Positions 35,701-43,349 of a stretch of DNA of 64,000 nt are shown here, piece after piece. Below the pieces are notes generated by a model. It was given only the letters and a program-made list of their open reading frames with translations. It did no database searches and was not told the origin of the DNA. The stretch is from JAGMXM01 sp964458325 (GTDB taxonomy: Bacteria; Verrucomicrobiota; Verrucomicrobiia; Limisphaerales; UBA1319), in contig CAYWIM010000008.1 of NCBI GenBank assembly GCA_964458325.1, positions 9,157 through 73,156 on the forward strand, written 5' to 3'. A program made the translations under genes and the position numbers. Position 1 is the first letter of the stretch. Every line of letters begins with the position of its first letter.

Positions 35701-36501
35701 CGCGGCCTCGAGCGGGCGGCGGAAAGCGTGCTGGGAGACGAGACCGAGGCGCTCCAGCTCGCCAGCCAGGAGCTCGATCAGCTCACGCGCCAGCTCGAAG
35801 CCGAGATCGCGCGCAATGAAACCAACCGCGCGGCCCCCGCCGCGCTGGCCGGCGCCCCGCCGGGCCCCGCCGGGACCAATACCAACCCCGGGAGGGACAT
35901 GATGGGTGCTGCCGGCTCGACCAATGCTCCAGCCCGGCCCGATTCGGTTGCGCAGACGCGCAGCACGGCGACCCCGAACGCCAGCCCCGAAAGCTCCGGC
36001 GCCGGCGGCAGACCCGATTCCCTCGAGGCCGATCCTCGAATGGATCCGCGGACCCGATCGCGCGATCGGGCCGACGAGCGGCCGGATCCCGGCGGCCGCG
36101 GCGGCCGCATGCCGCGCCTGATCGAGCGCGTGCTCGAATCAGGCGAATCAATCGCCAACACCGGCCCCATCACCGGCCCGGATTTCGCCCCCTGGTCGGA
36201 CCGGCTTCGGGATGTCGAGGAGATGATCGATCCGTCCGAGTGGAGAAACGAGGTGGCGTCGGCGCGCGAGCGCGCCCGCCAAGCGCGTCTCGAGTTCCAT
36301 CGCGACGGCAAGAAGCCGGACTGGGCGGTCGTCCGGCTCGAGATCGTCCGTCCGCTGGTCGAGGTCCGCAATCGGATTGCCGAGGAGCTGGCGCGGCGGG
36401 ATGCGCCCGATCGGCTCGCGCCGATCGACCGGGACCCGGTTCCCGGCCGCTACGCCGAGCTGGTTCGGCGGTACTACGAGGAGCTGGGCAAAGATCCATG
36501 A
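32785..36501 (+). CDS. Large coiled-coil membrane protein (DUF4175-like)
   Basis: A 1238-residue protein. Two N-terminal helices (AIAWAAAALFGLALLGMQS and AAVTVLGVAAAAAVWVRW) and a third near residue 150 precede an Ig/beta-rich periplasmic region (residues 180-480). From about residue 530 to 1050 it is a Gln/Glu/Arg-rich coiled coil with many QRLQEL-type heptads. A low-complexity Pro/Ser/Asp region follows, then a conserved tail on DWAVVRLEIVRPLVEVRNRI. The layout resembles DUF4175 proteins found in MoxR/Bat loci. It is probably a scaffold tying the vWA proteins together. It overlaps genes on both sides by ATGA. Confidence 0.75.
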   Translation: MNRLLRIHLGPVARRDRRWRLHRGLAIAWAAAALFGLALLGMQSTGGIPPGGARAAVTVLGVAAAAAVWVRWWRRRTDLRRLAIEIETHFPPLNGLLLTAVQQPDTPARQTGYLQHRVVQEAIEHGRMHDWRDAVPRARCRWAVAAHGIALASWIAVLMIAPGIQGPAQERSAARAGRFEIVPGDTELERGESLVVLARFPAPPAGPVELAIDPGRAGARRIPLVKNLSDPEFGGTVPEVTADLIYRVEYAGQRTRDYRVTVYEHPRLERADAELTYPAYTGRPAERIPDTRRLTAIEGTRLDLTLQLNHPVATARLVAQGTPALAIDLETDPQRAVAILRQWPLTNSRVFHVQLVDRAGRTNKAPAELAIEALRNRAPEIRLATPRGDIRPSALEEVAFSGTVWDDFGVPAFGLAYSVAGQETRSIELGRDLSGRAQHPFQHLLRLEDLGAEPAQLISWHVWAEDLGPDGQTRRTTGDLFFAEVRPFDEVFRQAANPGSGSSEDPSDPSSDPGESGGGGAPRLIELQKQIISATWKLQRDHGANATEQYRKDIPVVRDSQAQALAQAEQQRERAEDPAAQSQWDAVTAAMRDARTHLDQAAGSAAALAPALAAEQSAYQALLRLPERDREVARSRSRSRSASPSAGQDRQQQQLDQLELTQSENRYETERQAASPPTAERREQLQALQRLQELARRQQDLNERLRELQASLNEARTEAEREAIRRQLKRLEEEEQQMLADVDTLRQRLDRPENQSRMSEERRQLDQARRDVQRAAEAAADGSASRALAAGARAQQQLQEIRDSLRRQSASQFADELRQMRSAARDLARQQTNIAGRLREISDPRQRTLSDAPQREGLIERLARQQEDLEGLVDQATDIARQAVDSEALLSRQLEDALRQFDQSDAAPLPAIQEELLERGLMTRRLYERLQESRNQGRARTLSAATELLRQGLVPQATRAEQLARASLDDLTRGLERAAESVLGDETEALQLASQELDQLTRQLEAEIARNETNRAAPAALAGAPPGPAGTNTNPGRDMMGAAGSTNAPARPDSVAQTRSTATPNASPESSGAGGRPDSLEADPRMDPRTRSRDRADERPDPGGRGGRMPRLIERVLESGESIANTGPITGPDFAPWSDRLRDVEEMIDPSEWRNEVASARERARQARLEFHRDGKKPDWAVVRLEIVRPLVEVRNRIAEELARRDAPDRLAPIDRDPVPGRYAELVRRYYEELGKDP

Positions 36502-38873
36502 CGCTCGCCTCGTTACTGCTGTCCAACGACGGTTGGCTGGCGCCGCTCGGGATTGTTGCAGCGGCACTTCTGGGGATTCTGGTCTGGGGCTACCGGGCGC
36601 CGGCCGGGCGGGGATTCCGCGGGATCTGTTTGTGCCTGAAGCTGGCGGGCGGTCTGCTGCTGGCGTTTTGCGCGCTCGAGCCGCGGTGGTCGGGATGGCG
36701 GGCGCAGCCGGGTGCGAACCTGTTCGCCGTGGTGGCCGATAACAGCGCCGGCCTCGGCGTGCGCGATCGGGGCGAAACATCCACGCGCGGCGAGCAGCTC
36801 CGCCAGATGCTGGGATCCCCCGACACGGGTTGGCAGGCCGAGCTGGCCGGGCATTTCGCCCTCCGGCGCTACCGGTTCGACGCGCGGCTCGAGCCGGTCC
36901 ATGGGTTCGAGGAGCTGACGTTCGATGGCGGCGCGTCAGGGCTGGGCGCGGCGTTGCGGGCGCTGGCCCGCCGCTACCGGGGCCGGCCCCTGGCGGGGAT
37001 TCTCCTGTTTAGCGATGGCAACGCCACCGATATCGCAGGAGCACCATTGGATCTCACGGATGTGCCGCCGGTTTATCCGGTCGCGATCGGCCGGGCCGAC
37101 CGGCTCCGCGATCTGGCCGTCCAATCCCCGCGCGTCAGCCTGTCCGCATTCGAAGACGCCCCCGTGTCGGTTTATGCCGACGTCCAGACGGCCGGTTTCG
37201 ACGGCGAAACCGTGGCCGCCCGGCTCCGGGATCCGGCCGGCCAGATCGTCGCCGAGCTCCATCACCGCGTCCGGCGCAACCCGGAGACCATCCCGTTCCA
37301 TTTCCAGCTCAAACCCGACCGCGACGGGCTTTTGGTCTATCGCCTCGAGTCGGGCGACGCCGGCGCACTGGCCAGCGGGCTGGCGCCGACGAATTCGACC
37401 GAAGCCACGCTCGTTAACAACAGGCGGTGGGTGATCGTGAATCGCGAGCGGGGGCCTTATCGCATCCTGTATGTCGCCGGCCGCCCCAACTGGGAATACA
37501 AATTCCTCCAGCGCGCCATCGCCGCCGATCCGCAGCTCGATCTGGTCGCGCTGATCCGCGTGGCGCGCCGCGAGCCGCGGTTCGAGTTTCGCGGCCGCGC
37601 CGGAGAGACCGGCAATCCTCTGTTCCGAGGCTTCGACCGCCAATCCCGCGAAGAGGCCGAGCGCTACGATCAGCCGGTCCTGATCCGGCTCAACACCCGG
37701 GACGAAATCGAGCTGCGCTCCGGATTCCCCCGCGTGGCCGAGGATCTCTATGCCTATCACGCCGTGATCGTCGACGATCTCGAAGCCGAGTTTTTCGCTC
37801 CCGACCAGGCGCTGCTGCTCCAGAAGTTCGTCTCGGAACGCGGGGGCGGATTTCTCATGCTGGGCGGCGCCGAATCCTACCAGGCCGGCCGCTACCAGCG
37901 CACGCCGATCGGAGATATGCTGCCCGTCTACCTGGATCCGGCCGACCCGCCGCCAGCGGGGAGCGCCTGGAGGATCGAGCTGAGCCGCGAAGGCGGCCTC
38001 CAGGCATGGGCCCGGCTGCGCGCGCAGGAATCCGACGAGCAGGCCGTCCGCCTGGCCCTGCCCCCTCTCCAGGTGCTCCACACCGCCCGCGCCATCAAGC
38101 CGGGCGCCAGCCTGATTGCGACCGGCCGCGACGAAGCCGGCCAGACTCAGCCCGCGCTGGTGGTCCAGCGGTTCGGCCGGGGGCGGAGCGCGGCGCTGCT
38201 GGCGGGCGATCTCTGGCGCTGGGGGATGCGCGACGCCGCTGCCCGACGCGACCTCGACCAGGCCTGGCGCCAGCTCCTCCGCTGGCTCGTTACCGACGTC
38301 CCCCGCCCCGTCGATCTCGAAATCGAGCCGCCTCCCGACAGCCTCGCGGGAGCCGTCCGCCTCGAGGCTCGAGTCCGGGATCCGCGTTATCAGCCGCTGG
38401 ACAATGCGATCGTCACCCTCGATGTCGAGCCCGTCGAGGCTTCATCGGAAAGTCCTCCGCGCGCCTTCCTCAGCCGGCTTTTGGTCGAGCCGTCTCTCGA
38501 TGAAGCCGGCCGCTACGAGGCCGTCTTTGTCCCGCGCGCACCCGGCGCCTACCGCGCATCGGCCGCCGCCACGAACATCCAGGGCGCCGAGGTGGGCCGC
38601 GCCGAGAAAGGCTGGACCTACGATCCGCTCGCCGACGAATTCCGATCCTTGGTTCCGAATCGCGATCTGCTCGAGCGGATTGCCCGCGAAACCGGCGGCG
38701 AGGTCATCACCGCCGGACAGATCGGCGATCTGGTGCGGCGCCTGCCATGGCGCGCAGCCCCGATCCGGGAACCGTGGTCCTACCCGATCTGGCACACTCC
38801 TCTTTGGTTCGGTCTAGCGATCGCTTGTTTTCTGGCGGAATGGGGGATCCGCCGGTGGAAAGGCTGGCCATGA
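36498..38873 (+). CDS. vWA/GATase-like membrane protein (first operon)
   Basis: A 791-residue protein with N-terminal helices (LAPLGIVAAALLGILVWGY, LKLAGGLLLAFCALEP). A vWA-like fold follows in which the metal motif is altered to VVADNSAGLGVRD near residue 80, with the strand GILLFSDGNATDIAG near residue 172. The middle part (residues 310-560) looks like a glutamine-amidotransferase-like domain, with ILYVAGRPNWEYKFLQRA and GGGFLMLGGAESYQAGRY. A C-terminal helix follows Ig-like strands. It is a second, divergent partner of the BatA-like protein in the same operon. The relaxed MIDAS motif makes metal binding doubtful. Confidence 0.8.
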   Translation: MTLASLLLSNDGWLAPLGIVAAALLGILVWGYRAPAGRGFRGICLCLKLAGGLLLAFCALEPRWSGWRAQPGANLFAVVADNSAGLGVRDRGETSTRGEQLRQMLGSPDTGWQAELAGHFALRRYRFDARLEPVHGFEELTFDGGASGLGAALRALARRYRGRPLAGILLFSDGNATDIAGAPLDLTDVPPVYPVAIGRADRLRDLAVQSPRVSLSAFEDAPVSVYADVQTAGFDGETVAARLRDPAGQIVAELHHRVRRNPETIPFHFQLKPDRDGLLVYRLESGDAGALASGLAPTNSTEATLVNNRRWVIVNRERGPYRILYVAGRPNWEYKFLQRAIAADPQLDLVALIRVARREPRFEFRGRAGETGNPLFRGFDRQSREEAERYDQPVLIRLNTRDEIELRSGFPRVAEDLYAYHAVIVDDLEAEFFAPDQALLLQKFVSERGGGFLMLGGAESYQAGRYQRTPIGDMLPVYLDPADPPPAGSAWRIELSREGGLQAWARLRAQESDEQAVRLALPPLQVLHTARAIKPGASLIATGRDEAGQTQPALVVQRFGRGRSAALLAGDLWRWGMRDAAARRDLDQAWRQLLRWLVTDVPRPVDLEIEPPPDSLAGAVRLEARVRDPRYQPLDNAIVTLDVEPVEASSESPPRAFLSRLLVEPSLDEAGRYEAVFVPRAPGAYRASAAATNIQGAEVGRAEKGWTYDPLADEFRSLVPNRDLLERIARETGGEVITAGQIGDLVRRLPWRAAPIREPWSYPIWHTPLWFGLAIACFLAEWGIRRWKGWP

Positions 38874-40006
38874 AGTCCGCGAACCACCATGCCGCAGCCC
38901 CCGATGCGAGAAGGCGGACCCGGATCGGAGACCGGATTCGGGCTCGCGACCTTGGCGGCGACGGCTCACGCCCGATCGATTGTGCATTTGCAGGACGGAT
39001 CGGGAGGCGCTGGTCTGGTTGCCTGGGGAGCTGCCTCGTTCTGGCGCTGCTGGCTTGGCTGACTTCAAGCGCTCCGCTTGCGGGCGGCACTTTGGCCGAT
39101 TCCAACGCAGCCCCCGCGCTCATTCTGGTCGTGGGAGCACCGGGCCAGCCCGAGTATGCCAGCCATTTCGTCCATCAAGTCCGCCAGTGGGAGGCTGCCG
39201 CCCACACCGCCGGCATTGCATGCCGCACGATCGGCCTCGAGCCGCCCGGCGAATCGGCCGATCTCGACCATCTCGAACGCCTGCTCGAGCAGGAACCGCA
39301 CGACGGCTCCGCCGTTCTCTGGCTGGTCCTGATCGGCCACGGGACGTTCGATGGCCAGAGCGCCCGATTCAACTTGCGCGGCCCCGATCTCACCGCGGTC
39401 GAGCTTGCCCAGTGGCTGGAGCCTTTCCACCGGCCGCTGGCCATCCTCAACACCGCCTCCTCGAGCGGGCCCTTCCTGCCCGTGCTCTCAGCCACCAATC
39501 GCGTGATCGTCACCTCGACCCGGAGCGGTTTCGAGCAAAACTATGCCCGGCTGGGCTCCTATCTTGCCGAATCGCTGCAAGATCCCGAGAGCGATCTGGA
39601 TCGCGATGGCCAAGTGTCTTTGCTCGAGACATTCCTTTCCGCCTCGCATCGAGTCGCCGATTTCTATCAGACATCAGGCCGGCTGGAGACCGAGCATGCC
39701 CTTCTCGATGACAACGGCGATCGACTGGGCACGCCGGCCGACTGGTTCCGCGGCATCCGCGCAACCCGGAACGCCCGCGAGGGAGCCGTCCCGGACGGCC
39801 ACCGCGCACATCAAATCCACCTCGTGCCCGCTCCGGCTGACCATGCCCTCGGACCGGAAGGCCGGATCCGGCGCGATCGCATCGAGTCCGACCTCGAACG
39901 CCTTCGCGCGTCGAAATCGACGCTGTCGGAAGAGGACTATTACCGGCAGCTGGAGGTCATCCTGCTCGAGTTGGCGCGCCTGCTGGAAGGGCCTGATTCC
40001 CGTTGA
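38870..40006 (+). CDS. Exported caspase-fold (C13-like) protein lacking the catalytic Cys
   Basis: A 378-residue protein with a hydrophobic segment near residues 45-70 (SGCLGSCLVLALLAWLTSSA). A Rossmann-like domain then resembles caspase/legumain folds: ALILVVGAPGQPEYA, LWLVLIGHGTFDGQSARFNL with the His site near residue 160, and LAILNTASSSGPFLPVLSA, where family members with activity carry the Cys. Here that region has Ser instead. A conserved DLDRDGQVSLLETFL block resembles an EF-hand. It is last in the MoxR operon (ATGA overlap). It is probably a regulator or binding protein rather than a protease, or a serine-dependent variant. Confidence 0.65.
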   Translation: MKSANHHAAAPDARRRTRIGDRIRARDLGGDGSRPIDCAFAGRIGRRWSGCLGSCLVLALLAWLTSSAPLAGGTLADSNAAPALILVVGAPGQPEYASHFVHQVRQWEAAAHTAGIACRTIGLEPPGESADLDHLERLLEQEPHDGSAVLWLVLIGHGTFDGQSARFNLRGPDLTAVELAQWLEPFHRPLAILNTASSSGPFLPVLSATNRVIVTSTRSGFEQNYARLGSYLAESLQDPESDLDRDGQVSLLETFLSASHRVADFYQTSGRLETEHALLDDNGDRLGTPADWFRGIRATRNAREGAVPDGHRAHQIHLVPAPADHALGPEGRIRRDRIESDLERLRASKSTLSEEDYYRQLEVILLELARLLEGPDSR

Positions 40007-40010
40007 ATTC

Positions 40011-40436
40011 TTACCCCATGCTCCCGAGGAACTCGAGGAGCTCGGCGGCCGATTGCCACCGAAACGGCTCCGGGCCGGACACGGGCTCTTCCCCGGGAAC
40101 GGCTGAACTGCCGCCGTGAATGATGCGCTCAGCCCCCGACTCGACGGCCAAACGCTCGCAAAGCAGGCGGGTTGAATCGGGCGGCGGACGGTCTTCAGGA
40201 ACAAAATGCGCTTTGTCGCTCGCGGTCAGCCACCAGCCCCAACGCCTCAGATCCCTCGCCGAGAGCCCCAGCCCATGCCATAACCGCAAATACCGGGAGA
40301 TCAGGGTGCGGCTGACCACGGGACGCAACCGCCCATCCCGCCAGAGATGAACAACCCGACCGCACGCGGCATCGGAAAAGGCGCGACCCAGGAGATCGGG
40401 CGCCAGCACTGCCAGGATGGGGCTCTCCTGAGCCAT
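40011..40436 (-). CDS. Degenerate PIN-like protein
   Basis: A 141-residue protein resembling PIN-domain toxins in its middle: VVHLWRDGRLRPVVSRTLISRYLRLW near residue 28 (key part LWRDGRLRPVVSRTLI), and a later RLLCERLAVESGAERII strand. The four acidic residues of active PIN nucleases are mostly missing. The first Asp of the usual LDTN motif is replaced (VLAPDLLG), the helix Glu is lost, and the late DD and D positions read as DS and E. It overlaps the HTH gene by one base (TGATG). It may be an inactive relative, or a transcriptional co-regulator as in HTH-PIN operons. The call rests on local similarity only. Confidence 0.45.
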   Translation of the reverse strand: MAQESPILAVLAPDLLGRAFSDAACGRVVHLWRDGRLRPVVSRTLISRYLRLWHGLGLSARDLRRWGWWLTASDKAHFVPEDRPPPDSTRLLCERLAVESGAERIIHGGSSAVPGEEPVSGPEPFRWQSAAELLEFLGSMG

Positions 40437-40723
40437 CAGCCCCCCTCCATCGATTCCCGAAGCAATCGCTCCAGCTCGAGACCCGACAAGGCTCTCCGTT
40501 GTTGAGCCAGTTGGCTCGAGCGGAACATGAGATCGAACCCGGCCTTCGAAAGAACAATCGAGGTGTCAATCCACTCGTCGAGCATGCTCTTTCGGAACCG
40601 CCATTCCTTCCCGATCTTGGCGCCCGGGATCTGCTCTTCCTGAGCCCATTTATACACGGTCTGCGGCTTGAGCTTCAGATACCGCGCCACCTCTTCGAGC
40701 GTCAGAATGTCCGATTCGTCCAT
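40436..40723 (-). CDS. Excisionase/MerR-type HTH DNA-binding protein
   Basis: A 95-residue protein with an N-terminal helix-turn-helix of the excisionase (helix_turn_helix_17) kind. LTLEEVARYLKLKPQTVYKW is the HTH, followed by the beta-wing phrase PGAKIGKEWRFRKSMLDEWI near residue 33. The C-terminal 40 residues are helical. Such proteins occur as antitoxin-like or phage-excision regulators. It precedes the PIN-like gene with a one-base overlap and follows a membrane protein gene on the same strand. I see no integrase nearby, so a role as recombination factor is not supported. Confidence 0.85.
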   Translation of the reverse strand: MDESDILTLEEVARYLKLKPQTVYKWAQEEQIPGAKIGKEWRFRKSMLDEWIDTSIVLSKAGFDLMFRSSQLAQQRRALSGLELERLLRESMEGG

Positions 40724-40745
40724 GGGATCTCCAGATCGAGGCGCG

Positions 40746-41543
40746 TCACTGGGAGGGAGGGTTGGGCAGAATGCGGTTCGGGAACACGCTCGTTACGGAT
40801 TCCCATACCGCCCAGTAAAAGTTGCCCGGCTGGGTGCTCCGAAATAATTGGAACGGCAGATCCGGCGATCCCACATAAGGACGCATGCTCCAGGCCATCT
40901 GTGTGCCCACAAATCCAAAAACCAAAATCCAGACCTGCAGGATCCGGATCGCCTGGCGCGGATACAAATCCGATTTCTCGCACATCAGCCGCAGCCCCTG
41001 CCACAACGCCATCATCGCCCACGCGCCGCTGAAGGCGAAGATGGCCACCTGCAGCAGCTTGATGAAGTGATAGTTCGATCCCGTGATCGTGAAAAACACC
41101 ACGATCGGCGCGCAGCTCGCCAGCAGCACCGCGTTCAATGTCAGCGCCATCAGTATCAGCGCCAGCGTCTGGCCAAACGTCAGACGCGCTCCCATCAGGA
41201 CCAGCACGATGTAGAGCACCGGGAAACAGACCGCCAGACTCAGCAGATACAACGCCGGCACCTTCAGCCCCGATGCCGCCATCTGCAGCAAGCCCTGATC
41301 CACTCCCTGATGAAAACTCAGCAGCCCCATCGTTATTCCGTAAAACGCCGACAGGCTCATGATCCCCATCACAAACCAACGCAATAACCGCCTGACATCC
41401 CGGCCTTGAAAGATCATCTCGAAAAAATCCTCGCGCCGCCGCAATAAACCGTCCAGGACACGTAAGAAACCCATGGATTCGGGTTCGATGCCCGCGCGGT
41501 TTGATGACGGATTGTCATTCGAAGAGGCCCCATGCGCATTCAT
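40746..41543 (-). CDS. YIP1-like multi-pass membrane protein
   Basis: A 265-residue integral membrane protein with about five helices, among them LLRWFVMGIMSLSAFYGITM, PALYLLSLAVCFPVLYIVLV and ILQVWILVFGFVGTQMAW. The closing block FVGTQMAWSMRPYVGSPDLP followed by GNFYWAVWES is strongly patterned, like a group of YIP1-type membrane proteins seen in cyanobacteria and Verrucomicrobia. It has no enzymatic motif. It is transcribed on the minus strand ahead of the HTH-PIN pair. The upstream 60 bases are unusually AT-rich and likely hold its promoter. Confidence 0.65.
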   Translation of the reverse strand: MNAHGASSNDNPSSNRAGIEPESMGFLRVLDGLLRRREDFFEMIFQGRDVRRLLRWFVMGIMSLSAFYGITMGLLSFHQGVDQGLLQMAASGLKVPALYLLSLAVCFPVLYIVLVLMGARLTFGQTLALILMALTLNAVLLASCAPIVVFFTITGSNYHFIKLLQVAIFAFSGAWAMMALWQGLRLMCEKSDLYPRQAIRILQVWILVFGFVGTQMAWSMRPYVGSPDLPFQLFRSTQPGNFYWAVWESVTSVFPNRILPNPPSQ

Positions 41544-42004
41544 GGTAGAAAACGTACAAAACCGGCGGAAAAAGGCAAGTGTATTATTGTTTATTACTGT
41601 TTAAGGATGTTTATTAGAAGACTGAGGCAGATGAATCCTGCGGTTGCGCCTCTCGATCCCCGAAGCACAAGGGGTAGGGCGGGCACTCCGTGCACGCCGC
41701 CTTGACGGTTATAAGCTGACAGCTCGGCGCGCGACGGAGCGCACGCCCTACCTGCAAGCCGGAAGCCGAAGGGTAGGGCGGCCACTCCGTGGACGCCGCA
41801 TTGGCAGCTGAAAGTTCACAGCTCGGCGCGCGACGGAGCGCACGCCCTACCTGCAAGCCGGAAGCCGAATGGCAGGGCGGCTGTATTTGTATTGCGCACG
41901 AGGTTGTGGGGAGGGGTTGCCAGAGTGGGGGTGCTCGTTTAGGCTTTTGGACCCGTCACGGCGGATTCGGGGATCGAACGGGCGGGCAGGAAGCTGCGGG
42001 CAAT
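41544..42004. other. Intergenic region with repeat array and AT-rich promoter zone
   Basis: This 461-base gap holds an AT-rich stretch (41575-41640), the probable promoter region of the membrane protein, and the palindromic repeat array described separately. The last 130 bases before the phosphoglycerate mutase start show only a purine-rich AGGAAG at 41988. I see no RNA gene here. Confidence 0.6.
41673..41881. repeat. 99-bp tandem repeat of palindromic units (MITE/REP-like)
   Basis: Two 80-bp units at 41673-41752 and 41772-41851, spaced 99 bases, plus the start of a third at about 41870. Each unit begins GGTAGGGCG and ends with CGCCCTACC, its reverse complement. Inner arms CACTCCGT and ACGGAG also pair, so each can fold into a long hairpin. 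The linker CTGCAAGCCGGAAGCCGAA is repeated after both units. Open frames across the array are artefacts. The look is of an interspersed palindromic element common in some Verrucomicrobia. Confidence 0.9.
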
Positions 42005-43207
42005 ATGAAGCACATCATTATTTTGGGCGACGGGATGTCGGACGATCCGGTGGCGCGGTTGGGGGGGCGAACGCCGCTCCAGGCGGCGCGCAAGCCGAAC
42101 ATGGATCGGCTGGCTCGGGAGGGTTGCTGCGGGCGGTTGCGGACCATCGAGGACGACATGCCGACGGGGAGCGAGACGGCGAACCTGGCGGTGCTGGGGT
42201 ATGATCCGCGGCGGGTGCTCGAAGGCCGGGGTGTGCTCGAGGCGGCGAGCATGGGTGTGGCGATCGAGGATGGGGACATGGCGATGCGCTGCAATCTGAT
42301 TTGCCTGGACGACGGGCGCATCAAGAATCACTCGGCGGGGCATATCAGCTCGGAGGAATCGGACGCGCTGCTGAAGGCCATGCAATCGGAGGTTGGAGCG
42401 TCCGGGCTCCGATTCCACACCGGGGTAAGCTACCGTCACTTGCTGGTGGCGCGCGGTTTGGATCCGCGCCTCGAGTGCGCGCCTCCGCACGATCATCCGG
42501 GGGAGAAGGCGGAGGACCTGCTGATTCGGCCGCGGGCGCCCGAGGCGGAGGCGACGGCGCGATTGCTGAACGATCTGACGCGGCGGTCCTGGTCGATTCT
42601 GGCGGAGCATCCGGTGAACCAGCGGCGGCGCCAGGCGGGGAAGGATCCGGGCAATTCGATCTGGCTTTGGTCCCCGGGCCGCCGGCCGCGGATGTGGACT
42701 TATGCGGAGCGGTTCGGTGTGTCGGGCGCTGTGATCTCGGCGGTGGACCTGATTCGGGGCATCGGCGTGTATGCGGGTTTGGAGCCGATCCGGGTGCCGG
42801 GCGCCACGGGATTTTGGGACACGAATTACGAGGGGAAGGCCGATGCCTGCCTGGCAGCGCTCGAGCGACACGATTTCTGCTACGTGCACGTCGAGGCGCC
42901 CGATGAAGCCGGCCACGACGGCAACCTCGACCTCAAGATCCGGACGATCGAGGATCTCGATGCCCGCCTGGTCGGGCGGGTTTTATCCGGGCTGGAGAAG
43001 CGCGGATGGGACGCCGTGGTCGCCGTGCTGCCCGATCATCCGACTCCGGTCGAGAAGCGCATTCACGTTCGCGACGCCGTGCCGTTCGCGATCCGCGATC
43101 CACGGAGGGCGCCGGATGCGGTGAGCGCCTTTGACGAGGTCAGCTGCGCGGCGGGCGCTTTTGGCCTGCTCCACGGCGACCAGTTCATCCGCGCACTCTT
43201 CGGCTGA
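42005..43207 (+). CDS. apgM: 2,3-BPG-independent phosphoglycerate mutase (archaeal type)
   Basis: A 400-residue alkaline-phosphatase-superfamily enzyme interconverting 3- and 2-phosphoglycerate in glycolysis. Landmarks are the metal site IIILGDGMSDDP near residue 4, the nucleophile region DDMPTGSETANLAVLGYDP near residue 53 with its Ser, FCYVHVEAPDEAGHDGN near residue 297, and VAVLPDHPTPVEKRIH near residue 340. ATG 42005 is the family start; a longer frame from 41789 reads through the repeat array and is rejected. AGGAAG lies 11 bases before the ATG. It appears to be a single-gene unit upstream of htrA. Confidence 0.95.
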   Translation: MKHIIILGDGMSDDPVARLGGRTPLQAARKPNMDRLAREGCCGRLRTIEDDMPTGSETANLAVLGYDPRRVLEGRGVLEAASMGVAIEDGDMAMRCNLICLDDGRIKNHSAGHISSEESDALLKAMQSEVGASGLRFHTGVSYRHLLVARGLDPRLECAPPHDHPGEKAEDLLIRPRAPEAEATARLLNDLTRRSWSILAEHPVNQRRRQAGKDPGNSIWLWSPGRRPRMWTYAERFGVSGAVISAVDLIRGIGVYAGLEPIRVPGATGFWDTNYEGKADACLAALERHDFCYVHVEAPDEAGHDGNLDLKIRTIEDLDARLVGRVLSGLEKRGWDAVVAVLPDHPTPVEKRIHVRDAVPFAIRDPRRAPDAVSAFDEVSCAAGAFGLLHGDQFIRALFG

Positions 43208-43279
43208 TCGTCTTCTCTTACAGATTTGTAATGTTCGCGCAAGGTTGCCGCAAGGCGGGGAGCGTCCATGTACTCAGAA

Positions 43280-43311
43280 GGGCCGGCTCCCTCAACCGGG
43301 AGAGCTGGCCC
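43280..43311 (+). promoter_or_regulatory. Imperfect hairpin in the htrA leader
   Basis: GGGCCGGCTCCC (43280-43291) pairs with GGGAGAGCTGGCCC (43298-43311) with one bulge and six loop bases, about 40 bases ahead of the htrA start. No T run follows, so it is not a classic terminator of the preceding gene. It may be part of the htrA 5' leader. Confidence 0.45.
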
Positions 43312-43349
43312 CAACCGATCGAAACCAAAACGTGCAACTGGAGTCTCAC

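Noticed and set aside
41789..42004. Extension of the phosphoglycerate mutase frame through the repeat array
   Set aside because: The extra residues come from the palindromic repeats; ATG 42005 matches the family start.
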